Part shown: piece after piece, positions 16,868-25,459 of the stretch
Layout of the letters: every line of letters begins with the position of its first letter
Numbering within the stretch: the first letter of the stretch is position 1
Origin: Mycolicibacterium parafortuitum
GTDB lineage: Bacteria > Actinomycetota > Actinomycetes > Mycobacteriales > Mycobacteriaceae
NCBI RefSeq assembly: GCF_010725485.1
Contig: NZ_AP022598.1
Coordinates: 5,766,001-5,830,000, forward strand
DNA: 64,000 nt
Reading direction: 5' to 3'
Translations under genes and position numbers: made by a program
The notes under the pieces: generated by a model
Seen by the model: only the letters and a program-made list of their open reading frames with translations
What the model was told of the DNA's origin: nothing
The model's database searches: none

Positions 16868-18312
16868 CGGTGACGCCCGTTCCGGTGTCGTCGGTCCCGG
16901 CCTGGGACGACGAGGCCGACGTGGTGATCGCCGGCTACGGCATCGCCGGCGCCGCGGCGGCGGTCGAGGCGGCGCACAACGGTGCCGACGTGTTGGTGCT
17001 CGAACGCACCGGATCCTGGGGCGGGGCGGCCGCGATGGCCGGCGGCTTCATCTACCTGGGCGGCGGCACCGCGATCCAGAAGGCTTGCGGCTTCTCCGAT
17101 TCCGTCGAGAACATGGCCGCGTTCCTGAACGCGGCCATGGGTCCGGGTGCCGACGAGAAACGCATCGCCGACTACTGCGAGCACAGCGTCGCGCACTTCG
17201 ACTGGCTGGTCGAGTGCGGAGTGGTGTTCAAACCGGAGTTCTTCGCCGAGCCCGGCTGGGAACCGATGGGCGACCAGGGGCTGATGTACAGCGGCGGGGA
17301 GAACTCCTACCCGTTCAACACCATCGCGACCCCGGCCCCGCGCGGCCACGTCCCGCAGATGCAGGACAAGAAGCAGGGCGAGGCCAGCGCCGGCTTCATG
17401 TTGATGAAGCCGCTCGTCGACACGGCCACCGCCGCCGGCGCGCGGGCCCGCTACGACGTGCGGGCGCAGGCACTCGTCGTCGACGAGGGCCGGGTGGTCG
17501 GGATCCGCGCCCGCCAGTACGGCGCCGAGGTCTACATCAGAGCCCGTCGAGGAGTGGTGCTCGCGATGGGCAGCTTCGCCTACAACGAGGCGATGGTGGC
17601 CCAGTACGCACCGCGCATCGCCGGCAGACCCGCGGCGTCGGTGGAACAGCACGACGGCCAGGCGATCCGGATGGCGCAGTCGCTCGGCGCCGACCTGGCC
17701 CACATGGACGCCACCGAGGTCGCGATCTTCGTCGATCCCCAGCAACTGGTCCGCGGCATCCTGGTCAACGAGCGCGGGCAGCGCTACGTCGCCGAGGACA
17801 CCTATCCCGGCCGGGTCGGGCAACTGACGCTGTATCACCAGAACAACACCGCGTACCTGATCATCGACGGCGACGCCCAGGACGAGGCGATGGCGTCGCT
17901 GTCGCCGCGGCTGATGATGCGGCCGGCGACGTGGGTGGCCGACAGCGTCGCGGACCTGGAGTCGGAGATCGGCCTGCCATCCGGCTCGTTGCAGTCCACC
18001 GTCGCGGCGTACAACGACGCCGCCGCTCGCGGCGAGGATCCGCTGCTGCACAAGAAGGCGCAGTGGATCAAACCCATCGGCACCCCGGTGGGGGCGATCG
18101 ACCTACGCGAAAGCACCGGCGGCTTCACCTTGGGCGGCCTGCTGACCACGCTGGACGGCGAGGTCCTGCACGTCAGCGGCGAGCCGATCCCCGGCCTGTT
18201 CGCCGCCGGCCGCTGCACCGCCGGGCTGGCCGCCTGGGGTTACGCCAGTGGCGTCTCCCTCGGCGACGGCAGCTTCTACGGCCGCCGCGCGGGGCGTAGC
18301 GCGGCCCGCTAA
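16864..18312 (+). CDS. FAD-dependent oxidoreductase, FAD_binding_2 / ketosteroid-dehydrogenase superfamily
   Basis: 482 residues from a GTG that overlaps the hsaC-like stop. Dinucleotide-binding motif GYGIAG (24-29) and LVLERTGSWGG, and the C-terminal FAD contact LFAAGRCTAGLAAWGYASGVSLGDG. It belongs to the fumarate-reductase/KstD flavoprotein group, but lacks the Tyr-x3-Gly (YxGxG) of true 3-ketosteroid delta-1-dehydrogenases at the C-terminus, having YASGV instead. It probably dehydrogenates or reduces a C-C bond of a ring intermediate. It resembles the gene at 36346-37932. Confidence 0.82.
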   Translation: MTVTPVPVSSVPAWDDEADVVIAGYGIAGAAAAVEAAHNGADVLVLERTGSWGGAAAMAGGFIYLGGGTAIQKACGFSDSVENMAAFLNAAMGPGADEKRIADYCEHSVAHFDWLVECGVVFKPEFFAEPGWEPMGDQGLMYSGGENSYPFNTIATPAPRGHVPQMQDKKQGEASAGFMLMKPLVDTATAAGARARYDVRAQALVVDEGRVVGIRARQYGAEVYIRARRGVVLAMGSFAYNEAMVAQYAPRIAGRPAASVEQHDGQAIRMAQSLGADLAHMDATEVAIFVDPQQLVRGILVNERGQRYVAEDTYPGRVGQLTLYHQNNTAYLIIDGDAQDEAMASLSPRLMMRPATWVADSVADLESEIGLPSGSLQSTVAAYNDAAARGEDPLLHKKAQWIKPIGTPVGAIDLRESTGGFTLGGLLTTLDGEVLHVSGEPIPGLFAAGRCTAGLAAWGYASGVSLGDGSFYGRRAGRSAAR

Positions 18313-18378
18313 CTCGCCCGAGTCACCCGTCCCACCCAGCCCCGCCGGCCCTGCCGGTGGGGCCATCGGGCGTTGCGT

Positions 18379-18390
18379 GTCAGAAATGAC
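18379..18390. promoter_or_regulatory. Short palindrome GTCA-N4-TGAC upstream of the IclR gene
   Basis: GTCAgaaaTGAC lies 103 bases before the IclR start. It is near the larger inverted repeat at 18445-18470 and may be an accessory site. It is short enough to occur by chance. Confidence 0.25.
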
Positions 18391-18444
18391 GTTCCGGCGG
18401 TTCGTGTGACAGCGCGCACAAGCGTGTGATACAAACAGTCATAT

Positions 18445-18470
18445 TACTAATAGTCATATAGCTGTTAGTA
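18445..18470. promoter_or_regulatory. Inverted repeat, probable IclR operator
   Basis: TACTAATAG-tcatatag-CTGTTAGTA: 9-bp arms with one mismatch, in a notably AT-rich patch 23 bases before the IclR start codon. The octamer AGTCATAT also occurs twice (18437-18444 and 18452-18459), 15 bases apart. IclR proteins bind such AT-rich palindromes over their own promoters. That link is inference from position. Confidence 0.6.
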
Positions 18471-18492
18471 CGAGTGCAGTCCGGAGGAACCA

Positions 18493-19317
18493 ATGACGAC
18501 AGCCGAAACCCCCAGCGCGGTCATCGATCGCGTGTCCCTTGTCCTGGATGCCTTCGACGGCCCCGGCCGCCTGACCCTCGCCCAGATCGTCCGGCGCACC
18601 GGACTGCCGCGTTCCTCGGCGCACCGCATCCTGGAGCGCCTGGTGCAGCTGCGCTGGTTGCGCCGCACCGGACGGGACTACGAGCTGGGGATGCGGCTGG
18701 TCGAGCTCGGTTCGCTTGCCGTGCACCAGGATCGGCTGCACCGCGCCGCCACCCCGCTGCTGCACGACCTGCATCGCGCGACCGGACTGGTTGTGCACCT
18801 CGCGGTGCTCGACGGTGCGGATGTGGTGTTCCTGGAGAAGATCGGCGACAGCATGACCGCGGCCATCCCGACCCGCGTCGGCGGCAGGCAGCCCGCGCAC
18901 TGTACGGCGGTGGGCAAGGCGATGCTCGCCTTCAACGACGACGTCGACGTGGATCTGCAGATCCGCAAGACCAAGTACTCGGTCGGCACCGCGGCACAGC
19001 TGGCCACCCAGCTGGCGAAGGTGCGCGCGCACGGCGTGGCCTACGAGCGGGAGGAATCACTGCTCGGTTTCGGCTGTGTCGCCGCAGCCATCGGGCGCCC
19101 CGGCGAGGCGGTTGCCGCGGTCTCGGTGTGCGGACCGATGAACCGGATGGCGTTCGAGCGCCTGGCCGCCCCGGTGCGGGTGACCGCGATGGGAATCTGG
19201 CGCAACGCCGAGGACGGTCCCGCTCGGGTCACCCCGACCCTGCAACCGCTGCGCCCGCTGCGCGGTGGCCCCGCCGCACGCCCCGCCGCCCGCGAGAACG
19301 CCCTCCAGTACGCATGA
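18493..19317 (+). CDS. IclR-family transcriptional regulator
   Basis: 274 residues. An N-terminal winged helix-turn-helix (about 10-70; TLAQIVRRTGLPRSSAHRILERL) and a C-terminal effector-binding GAF-like domain (about 85-250; VVFLEKIGD, HCTAVGKAMLA, YEREESLLGFGCVAA) are in the canonical IclR order. A Pro/Arg-rich tail follows. The ATG at 18493 has GGAGGAACCA just upstream. Its stop overlaps the start of the next hydrolase gene by four bases. Likely a local, substrate-responsive regulator of the surrounding catabolic genes and of itself. Confidence 0.9.
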   Translation: MTTAETPSAVIDRVSLVLDAFDGPGRLTLAQIVRRTGLPRSSAHRILERLVQLRWLRRTGRDYELGMRLVELGSLAVHQDRLHRAATPLLHDLHRATGLVVHLAVLDGADVVFLEKIGDSMTAAIPTRVGGRQPAHCTAVGKAMLAFNDDVDVDLQIRKTKYSVGTAAQLATQLAKVRAHGVAYEREESLLGFGCVAAAIGRPGEAVAAVSVCGPMNRMAFERLAAPVRVTAMGIWRNAEDGPARVTPTLQPLRPLRGGPAARPAARENALQYA

Positions 19318-20237
19318 CGCTCGACCCCCAGATCGCCGGGCTGATCGACGCGCTCGACGGAGGCTTCCCCGCGGTGCACACGATGACGGGCGCGCAGGCG
19401 CGCGCGGCGATCCGGTCCCGGTTCGCCCCGGCGCCGCGGCCCGAACCGGTCGCCGCGGTGCAGGAGTTGCGGGTGCCCGTCGACGGCGCGTCGATCCGGG
19501 TCCGGTTGTACCGGCCCGCCGGTGAGGGGCCCGCTGCCGCTCTGGTGTTCGCCCACGGTGGCGGGTTCGTGTTCTGCGACCTGGAAAGCCACGACGGGCT
19601 GTGCCGCAACCTGACGAATCGGCTTGGCGCCGTGGTGGTCTCGGTGGACTACCGGCGCGCACCCGAGGACCGCTGGCCCACCGCGGCCGAGGACATGTAC
19701 GCCGCCGTCCGGTGGGTGGCCGACAACGCGGCCGAACTCGGCATCGATGCCGACCGCATCGCGGTGGGCGGCGACAGCGCGGGCGGCAACCTCGCCGCGG
19801 TCACCGCACTGATGGCGCGCGACCGCGGCGGACCGTCGCTGCGCGCCCAGTTGCTGCTGTACCCGGTGATCGCCGCCGACTTCGACACCGAGTCCTACCG
19901 GCTGTTCGGCACGGGGTTCTACAATCCGGAACCCGCGCTGCGCTGGTACTGGGACCAGTACGTGCCTGAGCTTCCGGACCGCAGCCACCCCTATGCCGTC
20001 CCGCTGCACGGCGACCTGGCCGGCCTGCCGCCGGCGGTGCTGGTCACCACCGGCCACGATCCGCTACGCGACGAGGCGTTCGCCTACGCGCAGGCGCTCA
20101 CCGATGCCGGCGTCGCGGCGACCCGATGCGACTTCGACGGCGCCGTACACGGTTTCATGACGATGCCGATGCTCGACATCTGTCACGAGGCGCGCCGCCG
20201 CTCAACCGAGGAGCTGGCCGCGCTGCTGCGCGGGTAG
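19314..20237 (+). CDS. HSL-family alpha/beta hydrolase (esterase/lactonase)
   Basis: 307 residues. Oxyanion motif HGGG (81-84), nucleophile Ser155 in GDSAG, then Asp249 (GHDPLRDE) and His279 (VHGF): a complete hormone-sensitive-lipase type triad. It is co-transcribed with the IclR gene (ATGA overlap). A natural role is to hydrolyse an ester or lactone made by one of the Baeyer-Villiger enzymes nearby. It is not an MhpC/HsaD-type C-C hydrolase. Its 3' end overlaps the convergent gene by 36 bases. Confidence 0.87.
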   Translation: MTLDPQIAGLIDALDGGFPAVHTMTGAQARAAIRSRFAPAPRPEPVAAVQELRVPVDGASIRVRLYRPAGEGPAAALVFAHGGGFVFCDLESHDGLCRNLTNRLGAVVVSVDYRRAPEDRWPTAAEDMYAAVRWVADNAAELGIDADRIAVGGDSAGGNLAAVTALMARDRGGPSLRAQLLLYPVIAADFDTESYRLFGTGFYNPEPALRWYWDQYVPELPDRSHPYAVPLHGDLAGLPPAVLVTTGHDPLRDEAFAYAQALTDAGVAATRCDFDGAVHGFMTMPMLDICHEARRRSTEELAALLRG

Positions 20238-21452
20238 CGGCGGTGCGGGTAGCGGCTGAGCCGCGCCGTAACGCTGGTCCGGGTCGAGCACGCAATGCGT
20301 GCGGCCGAACACCGTGACCATGCACTTGTTGTTGTGGGTGCAGCGGCTGCGGGTCTGCGGATCGGCGGCGATCTTGTTGACCAGATCGGGTTCGCGCAGC
20401 AGTGCGCGGCCCATCGCGACGAAGTCGAACCCCTCCCGCAGGCCGGTGTCGATGTGGCTGCGGTCGGTGATGCCGCCCAGCAGGACGAGTTTGGTGTTGC
20501 GCATGACCGGGACGAACTGCCGTGCCGCGTCGAGCATGTACAGGTCCCGGTACGGATACACCCCCATCGTCTGCTTGCCGAACAGACGCACCGCGGGCCG
20601 CAGCGCCGGCGGCATCACGGTCGCGAACTCCCGCACCGGGACATCACCGCGGAACAGGTACATCGGCTTGTACACCGACGACCCCTGGGTCAACTCCAGC
20701 GCGTCGAGGGCACCGTCGGCGTCGAGCAGCGCCGCGGTGCGCAGCGCCTCGTCGATCCAGATGCTTCCCGGCAGGCCGTCGTCCATGTCGAGCTTGGCGA
20801 TGACGGCGATCTGGTCACCGACGGTGGCGCGCACCCGTTCGGCGATCTCCCGGACCAGCCGGGACCGGTTGTCGATGGAGCCGCCGTAGGAATCCTTGCG
20901 GCGGTTGATCAGCGGGCTCAGGAACGAGCTCGGCAGGTACAGATGACCGAAATGCAGTTCCACCGCGTCGAATCCGGCGTCGACGGCGATCTGCGCCGCG
21001 GCGGCGAACTGGTCGATCACCGCGCTGATCTCCGCACGGGTGATCTCTCGGCAGTACGCGAACGACGTCGGGTTCACGAACCGGCTAGGCGCCAGCGCCG
21101 TGGCCCCGGTGAGCTTCTTGGGCGCCACCACTCCCGCGTGGCCGAGTTGCGCCGAGATCGCCGCACCGGCGTCGTGGACGGCGCCGGTGAGCCGTCGCAG
21201 CCCCGGCAGCGCGGCCTCGTTCATCACGATCTGGCCGGGGGCGCTGGCACCCTGCGGCGAGACGCAGCAGTAGGCCACCGTGGTCATCCCGACGCCGCCC
21301 TCGGCGAACGTCCGGTGGAAGTCGATCAGGTCGTCGGTGACCAGGCCCTGCGGGGAGCGGCCCTCCGAGGTGGCGGCCTTGATCACCCGATTCCGCAGGG
21401 TCACCGGGCCCAGTGAGACCGGCTGGAACGGATCGGGAAGATTCTGCGTCAC
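20202..21452 (-). CDS. Old-yellow-enzyme family NADH:flavin oxidoreductase
   Basis: 416 residues from the GTG at 21452; the reading frame stays open upstream, but that part would run into the divergent gene's start. TIM-barrel FMN enzyme: PVTLRNRVIKAATSEGR near the start, AQLGHAGV, AVELHFGHLYLPSSFLSP (catalytic His region), RSRLVREIAERVR, and FVAMGRALLREPDLVNK for the phosphate site. The C-terminal Cys cluster (RCTHNNKC...HC) recalls the start of the 2,4-dienoyl-CoA reductase extension, but no second flavin domain follows. It likely reduces an activated C=C bond. Confidence 0.87.
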   Translation of the reverse strand: MTQNLPDPFQPVSLGPVTLRNRVIKAATSEGRSPQGLVTDDLIDFHRTFAEGGVGMTTVAYCCVSPQGASAPGQIVMNEAALPGLRRLTGAVHDAGAAISAQLGHAGVVAPKKLTGATALAPSRFVNPTSFAYCREITRAEISAVIDQFAAAAQIAVDAGFDAVELHFGHLYLPSSFLSPLINRRKDSYGGSIDNRSRLVREIAERVRATVGDQIAVIAKLDMDDGLPGSIWIDEALRTAALLDADGALDALELTQGSSVYKPMYLFRGDVPVREFATVMPPALRPAVRLFGKQTMGVYPYRDLYMLDAARQFVPVMRNTKLVLLGGITDRSHIDTGLREGFDFVAMGRALLREPDLVNKIAADPQTRSRCTHNNKCMVTVFGRTHCVLDPDQRYGAAQPLPAPPLPAQQRGQLLG

Positions 21453-21553
21453 CTCACCAGGCTGGTCCTGTCCCGCGGTCGGCGTCAATGGCGGTCTCCC
21501 GATGTCCGGGAACGCCGCCGCGGACGCCGCCGCGCTGCCCCTAACCTCGCGCC

Positions 21554-21895
21554 ATGGCAGAGGTTTACGTCGTCGACCGGGTGGTGACCCGCCCCGGTTG
21601 TGCACGCAGTTTCGTCGACCGGTACCTGGCCGAGTACGCCCCGGGCGCCGTCACCCGCGGGATGCGGCTGCGCGACGTCCTCGTCAGTCCCCCGATCTGG
21701 TTCGAGGATCAGCCCAACACCGTGACGATCACCTGGGTGCTGCCCAGCCCGCAGGCGTGGTGGCAGATGACGTGGCAGGGACGCCCCGATCCGACGCTGG
21801 CCCAGTGGTGGGACAGCGTCGGCACGCTGGTCACCGACCGCACCCGCAACGTGGCCGCGGCCGCGGGCGACGTCGACGGGCTCTGCGATGTTTAG
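21554..21895 (+). CDS. Small ferredoxin-like-fold protein (Dabb/NIPSNAP-like)
   Basis: 113 residues. The ATG lies 7 bases after a TAACCT box, so the transcript is probably leaderless. The pattern VYVVDRVVTRPG...RSFVDRYLAEYAPGA and TITWVLPSPQAWWQM is typical of small alpha+beta barrel proteins with tandem Trp. No catalytic residue can be assigned. It overlaps the next gene by eight bases, and the pair looks like one functional unit. Confidence 0.7.
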   Translation: MAEVYVVDRVVTRPGCARSFVDRYLAEYAPGAVTRGMRLRDVLVSPPIWFEDQPNTVTITWVLPSPQAWWQMTWQGRPDPTLAQWWDSVGTLVTDRTRNVAAAAGDVDGLCDV

Positions 21896-22514
21896 CGTCG
21901 TGCGCCTGCTCGACGTCGACGAGTGCGCGCGCGAACGCGTGCTGGCCGACGTCGACGCGGCGGCCGCCCGCACCGGGGCGCACCGCAGGCTGGTGGCGCC
22001 GACGCTGTCCGGATCCCGCAACGGCGGCGACATCCTGGTGCACCTGCGCTTCCCCGACGAAGACGGATGGCGCACTCACGCCGCAGCTTTCGAGGACACC
22101 CTGCGCGACGAGGCGATCACCCGGGTCAACGGCGCGGCGTATCCGGGACAGCCGCGCCAGGGCCACCCGGGACCGTCCGGCGTGTACCGGGCGTTGCTGC
22201 TGCGCGTGGCGCCGGGCACCGACGCGGAGTCGGTGAGCCGATTCGAGGACGAGCTGCGGCTGATGACGCGCTACGTCCGCACGATCACCGCGTGGCAGCT
22301 CAGCCGTGCGCTCGATCCGGTCGGCGATGTCGGCTGGACGCATGTGTTCGAGCAGCAGTTCACCGACGAGGCCGGGCTGATGGGCCCGTACCTGATGCAC
22401 CCGATCCACTGGGCCGTGGTGGACCGGTGGTTCGATCCCGAGACCACCGACGTGATCATCCGGGACCGGGTCTGCCACAGCTTCTGCGAGCTGCCCGCCC
22501 CGATCCTGGACTGA
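21888..22514 (+). CDS. Two-domain alpha/beta-barrel (Dabb-like) protein
   Basis: 208 residues with two similar halves. Each begins with a hydrophobic strand (VVRLLDVDE..., then YRALLLRVAPGTDAESVSRFEDELRLM) and has a mid-domain His (HLRF; WTHVFEQQF). The second half, with VGDVGWTHVFEQQFTDEAGLMGPYLMHPIHWAVVDRWFDPE, reads like the stress-responsive A/B barrel (Dabb) family, some members of which are cyclases or dehydratases. The function here is unknown. It is translationally coupled to the 113-residue gene upstream. Confidence 0.75.
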   Translation: MFSVVRLLDVDECARERVLADVDAAAARTGAHRRLVAPTLSGSRNGGDILVHLRFPDEDGWRTHAAAFEDTLRDEAITRVNGAAYPGQPRQGHPGPSGVYRALLLRVAPGTDAESVSRFEDELRLMTRYVRTITAWQLSRALDPVGDVGWTHVFEQQFTDEAGLMGPYLMHPIHWAVVDRWFDPETTDVIIRDRVCHSFCELPAPILD

Positions 22515-22519
22515 CCCGG

Positions 22520-23407
22520 CTACATCCCGGCGGGAAGGATGTTCGGGTTGGCGGCGGCCGGCGGCTCCAGCGGCGGCAGCACCGTGGTGCCGTCGAGCGA
22601 GTGCACCGGAAGCTTCTGCGACCACGGGTAGTGCAAGCTGAACGCGACCAGACCGGTGCGCTCGGCCGCCGGGCGGTGACACATCGCCAGCACCGTCTCG
22701 GCGAGGTACTCCACCGGCTCGGTCGGGAACGTGTCCGGGATCAGCGCCGACGCACCGGGGGTGCGTACCGCGCTGGACGGCCCCACCGCGTTCACCGCGA
22801 TGTCGGCGTCGAGAAGTTCGGCGGCCACCCCTTGGGTGAAGCGGTGCAGCGCGGCCTTGCACGACGCGTAGATCACGTCGCCCGAGGACTTGTTGTATTC
22901 GCGGTAGGGCCGCGCCGGCGCCAGCCCGGTGACCGATCCGATGTTGACGATCCAGCCCTGCCCCTGGGCCCGCATGTGCGGGATCGCGGCCTGGGTCAGC
23001 ACGAACGGGGTGCGCAGATAGTGCTCGACGGTGCGGTCGAAGGTCTGCATCGACATATCGGCCACCACCGAGTAATCCGCGAATCCGGCGTTGTTGACCA
23101 GGATGTCGATCCGCCCGGTGCGCTCGACGACCTGCTCGACGAGCGCGGCGCGCTGCTCGGCGTCCTCCAGATCGGCGGCCAGCCCGAAGGCTTTGCCCCC
23201 GGCCTGTTCGATCAGCGCGATCGTCTCGTCGATGGTGCCGGGCAGTGCCGTCGAGACCCCGGCCCGCACCGATGCGGACGGCTCGTACGCACGCGCGGTC
23301 ACCGCGACGGTCGCACCCTCGGCGGCCAGCCGCTGGGCGATCGCCCGCCCGATCCCGCGGCTGCTGCCGGTCACCAGTGCGGTTCTGCCGTTCAGTTTTC
23401 CGGTCAT
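22520..23407 (-). CDS. Short-chain dehydrogenase/reductase
   Basis: 295 residues. TGSSRGIG (13-20), NNAG (105-108), Ser158, Tyr180 and Lys184 give a complete classical SDR active site. The insertion at about 40-60 and a C-terminal extension (about 260-295, Pro-rich) are unusual. The start at 23407 is the last of three ATGACCGG copies created by a 17-bp tandem repeat; the other two are out of frame and run into stops at once. It is transcribed with the monooxygenase at 23438-25357. Confidence 0.88.
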   Translation of the reverse strand: MTGKLNGRTALVTGSSRGIGRAIAQRLAAEGATVAVTARAYEPSASVRAGVSTALPGTIDETIALIEQAGGKAFGLAADLEDAEQRAALVEQVVERTGRIDILVNNAGFADYSVVADMSMQTFDRTVEHYLRTPFVLTQAAIPHMRAQGQGWIVNIGSVTGLAPARPYREYNKSSGDVIYASCKAALHRFTQGVAAELLDADIAVNAVGPSSAVRTPGASALIPDTFPTEPVEYLAETVLAMCHRPAAERTGLVAFSLHYPWSQKLPVHSLDGTTVLPPLEPPAAANPNILPAGM

Positions 23408-23451
23408 CGCAGTACTCCGGTCATCTCAGTACTCCGGTCATCTCAGTACGA
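23401..23451. repeat. 17-bp tandem triplication at a gene junction
   Basis: Three consecutive 17-base units (23401-23417, 23418-23434, 23435-23451) share CGGTCAT[C]NCAGTAC. They cover the monooxygenase stop codon and the SDR start codon. The ancestral arrangement was probably a single ATGA overlap, since each unit repeats that stop/start signal. Confidence 0.9.
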
Positions 23452-25357
23452 AGTCTTCCTCGATCGGTGCCCGGTGCTGCTGCCAGAGGTCGACCAGCCG
23501 GAACGGGGTGGCCACCACGACGCGGCCCGAGCCGGACCGGTAGTAGGTGTGGGCGTTCGGGGTGTGGCACCACACGGTGCGGCTCATCGCGTCGTCGATG
23601 CCCTCCACGTAGGACTCGAAGGCCTCGCGGGTCACCTCGATCGTCGTCGCATCCCGCAGCGCCATCAGCTGCAGGCACTCGATGATGTAGTGCGCCAGCA
23701 CCTCCATCGAGAAGTTCGCTCCCGCACCGTGTCCCGGGCTGTAGTTCGGAGCGGACGTGATGAACAGGTTCGGGAACCCCGGCACGGTGCCGCCGCGGTA
23801 TGCGCGGGGGCTGTCGCCCCACTCCTCGGCGAGCTTGCGGCCGTCGCGGCCGCGGATGTCCACGGTGGACAGAAAGTCGAGGTGGTAGCCGGTGGCGTAG
23901 ATGATCACGTCGAGGTCGATCTGGCGTCCGTCGGCGGTGACGATGCCGCGGGCGTTGATCTCGGCCGGCTCGGCGGCCTCGACGTCGACATGATCGCGGG
24001 TCAGCGCCGCGTAGTAGCCGCCCGGATCACGGATGATCCGCTTGCCGTACGGGGCGAAGTCCGGCGTCACCTTCTTCGCCAGTTCGCTTCCGGCGCCGAA
24101 CATCCGGTCGATGTAGCCCAGGCACAACTGCAGCAGCACGTCGTTGGCGGCAGAGATCGACAGGTGCTCGGCCGCCCACTCCGGATCCTGCAGGATCACC
24201 TTGTAGTTGTTGTCGGCGGTCCCCCAGTACGACTTCAGCCGGTGCCATTTCGCGTAGTACGGCAGGTGCGTGCCCAGGTAGCGGCGGTGGTCGGGGACAT
24301 CGTCGGACAGCCGTTTGCGCGGCGCCACCCAGTGCGGCTGGCGCTGGAACACCGTCAGATGCTCGACCTCGTCGACGCAGGCGTCGACGATCTGCACCGC
24401 GGTGCAGCCCGCGCCGATCACCGCCACCTTCTTGCCCGCCAGATCCAGCGACGAATCCCATTGCGCGGAATGCACACTGACCCCGGCGAAGGTGTCGCGG
24501 CCCTTGACGTCGGGCCACCGGGGCCGGTTCAGGTAACCGGCCGCGGTGACGACGACACTGGCATGGCTGACCTCGCGCACGCCGTCACCGTCGACGGTGT
24601 GGATCTCCCACTGGTTGCGCGCCTCGTCCCACCACAGCGCCTCGACCTCGGTACGAAAGCGGATGTGGTCGCGCAGCCGGTGTTTGTCGGCCAGCGCGAC
24701 GAGGTAGGACTGATATTCGGCGCCCTGCGGGTAGTAGTTCGTCCAGCCCGGGTTCACCTCACGGGACAGCGAGTAGTACGCCGACGGGGTGTCGACCCCG
24801 ATCCCCGGATACGTCGTCGTCAGCCAGGTACCACCGACCTCGTCGTTGCGGTCGAAGATCTGAAACTTCACACCGGCCTCGGCGGCCGCCAGCGCGACCG
24901 CGATCCCGGCGATGCCCGCGCCGATGATCGCCATCGACGTGGTCTGCGGGATCGCCACGGTGCGCGGCAGTGTCGGCTGCGACGGGCGGAAGCCGCCCTG
25001 CTCCAGCAGCAGGTCGACCTGTTCGTCGTCGACCTCCGAACCGAGTCCCCAACGCAGCAGCTGCGCGAAGAAGTCGCGGTTCACCGCCTTTTCGGCGGCA
25101 TCGGGCGACGGCGCGGCGAGTGCGGCGACGATCTCCTCGGCCAGCGCGGCGAGGGTTTCCGGATCGGTGACACCGACCTGCTCGGGCGGATCGGCGACGA
25201 ACTCGATCTTGCGCCCGAACCGCTCGAGCACACCGGCGTCGCCGGTGAGCTGTGCCAGCACGCAGAGCAACACCCCCGCATCGGCCAGCATCAGGTTGGC
25301 GCGCAGTTCGGCCGGGTCGTAGCCCGGCCCGGAGGCCGTTTCGGTGACAGCGGTCAT
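23438..25357 (-). CDS. Baeyer-Villiger monooxygenase with N-terminal extension (HAPMO type)
   Basis: 639 residues. About 140 extra N-terminal residues precede the FAD motif GAGIAG (146-151). The BVMO fingerprint FAGVSVHSAQWD (290-301) and a second dinucleotide motif GAGCTA (315-320) are present. Length and extension match 4-hydroxyacetophenone monooxygenase-type enzymes rather than the single-domain type at 12657-14282. A GATACT box 7 bases before the ATG suggests a leaderless transcript. It probably oxidises a ketone of the imported substrate. Its partner gene is the SDR downstream. Confidence 0.9.
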   Translation of the reverse strand: MTAVTETASGPGYDPAELRANLMLADAGVLLCVLAQLTGDAGVLERFGRKIEFVADPPEQVGVTDPETLAALAEEIVAALAAPSPDAAEKAVNRDFFAQLLRWGLGSEVDDEQVDLLLEQGGFRPSQPTLPRTVAIPQTTSMAIIGAGIAGIAVALAAAEAGVKFQIFDRNDEVGGTWLTTTYPGIGVDTPSAYYSLSREVNPGWTNYYPQGAEYQSYLVALADKHRLRDHIRFRTEVEALWWDEARNQWEIHTVDGDGVREVSHASVVVTAAGYLNRPRWPDVKGRDTFAGVSVHSAQWDSSLDLAGKKVAVIGAGCTAVQIVDACVDEVEHLTVFQRQPHWVAPRKRLSDDVPDHRRYLGTHLPYYAKWHRLKSYWGTADNNYKVILQDPEWAAEHLSISAANDVLLQLCLGYIDRMFGAGSELAKKVTPDFAPYGKRIIRDPGGYYAALTRDHVDVEAAEPAEINARGIVTADGRQIDLDVIIYATGYHLDFLSTVDIRGRDGRKLAEEWGDSPRAYRGGTVPGFPNLFITSAPNYSPGHGAGANFSMEVLAHYIIECLQLMALRDATTIEVTREAFESYVEGIDDAMSRTVWCHTPNAHTYYRSGSGRVVVATPFRLVDLWQQHRAPIEEDFVLR

Positions 25358-25459
25358 GGCACCGAGTATCGCCAGCGCACCACCGGGGCGGACATCGCGC
25401 TGTCTACTGAGCGGGAGAACACCGGCGCCGCGGGCACCGGCGGCCCCTACTCTTCGGGC

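Noticed and set aside
16864..18312. Call as a true 3-ketosteroid delta-1-dehydrogenase
   Set aside because: The C-terminal Tyr-x3-Gly of KstD is missing (YASGV). The same holds for 36346-37932. Only 39476-41182 keeps it.
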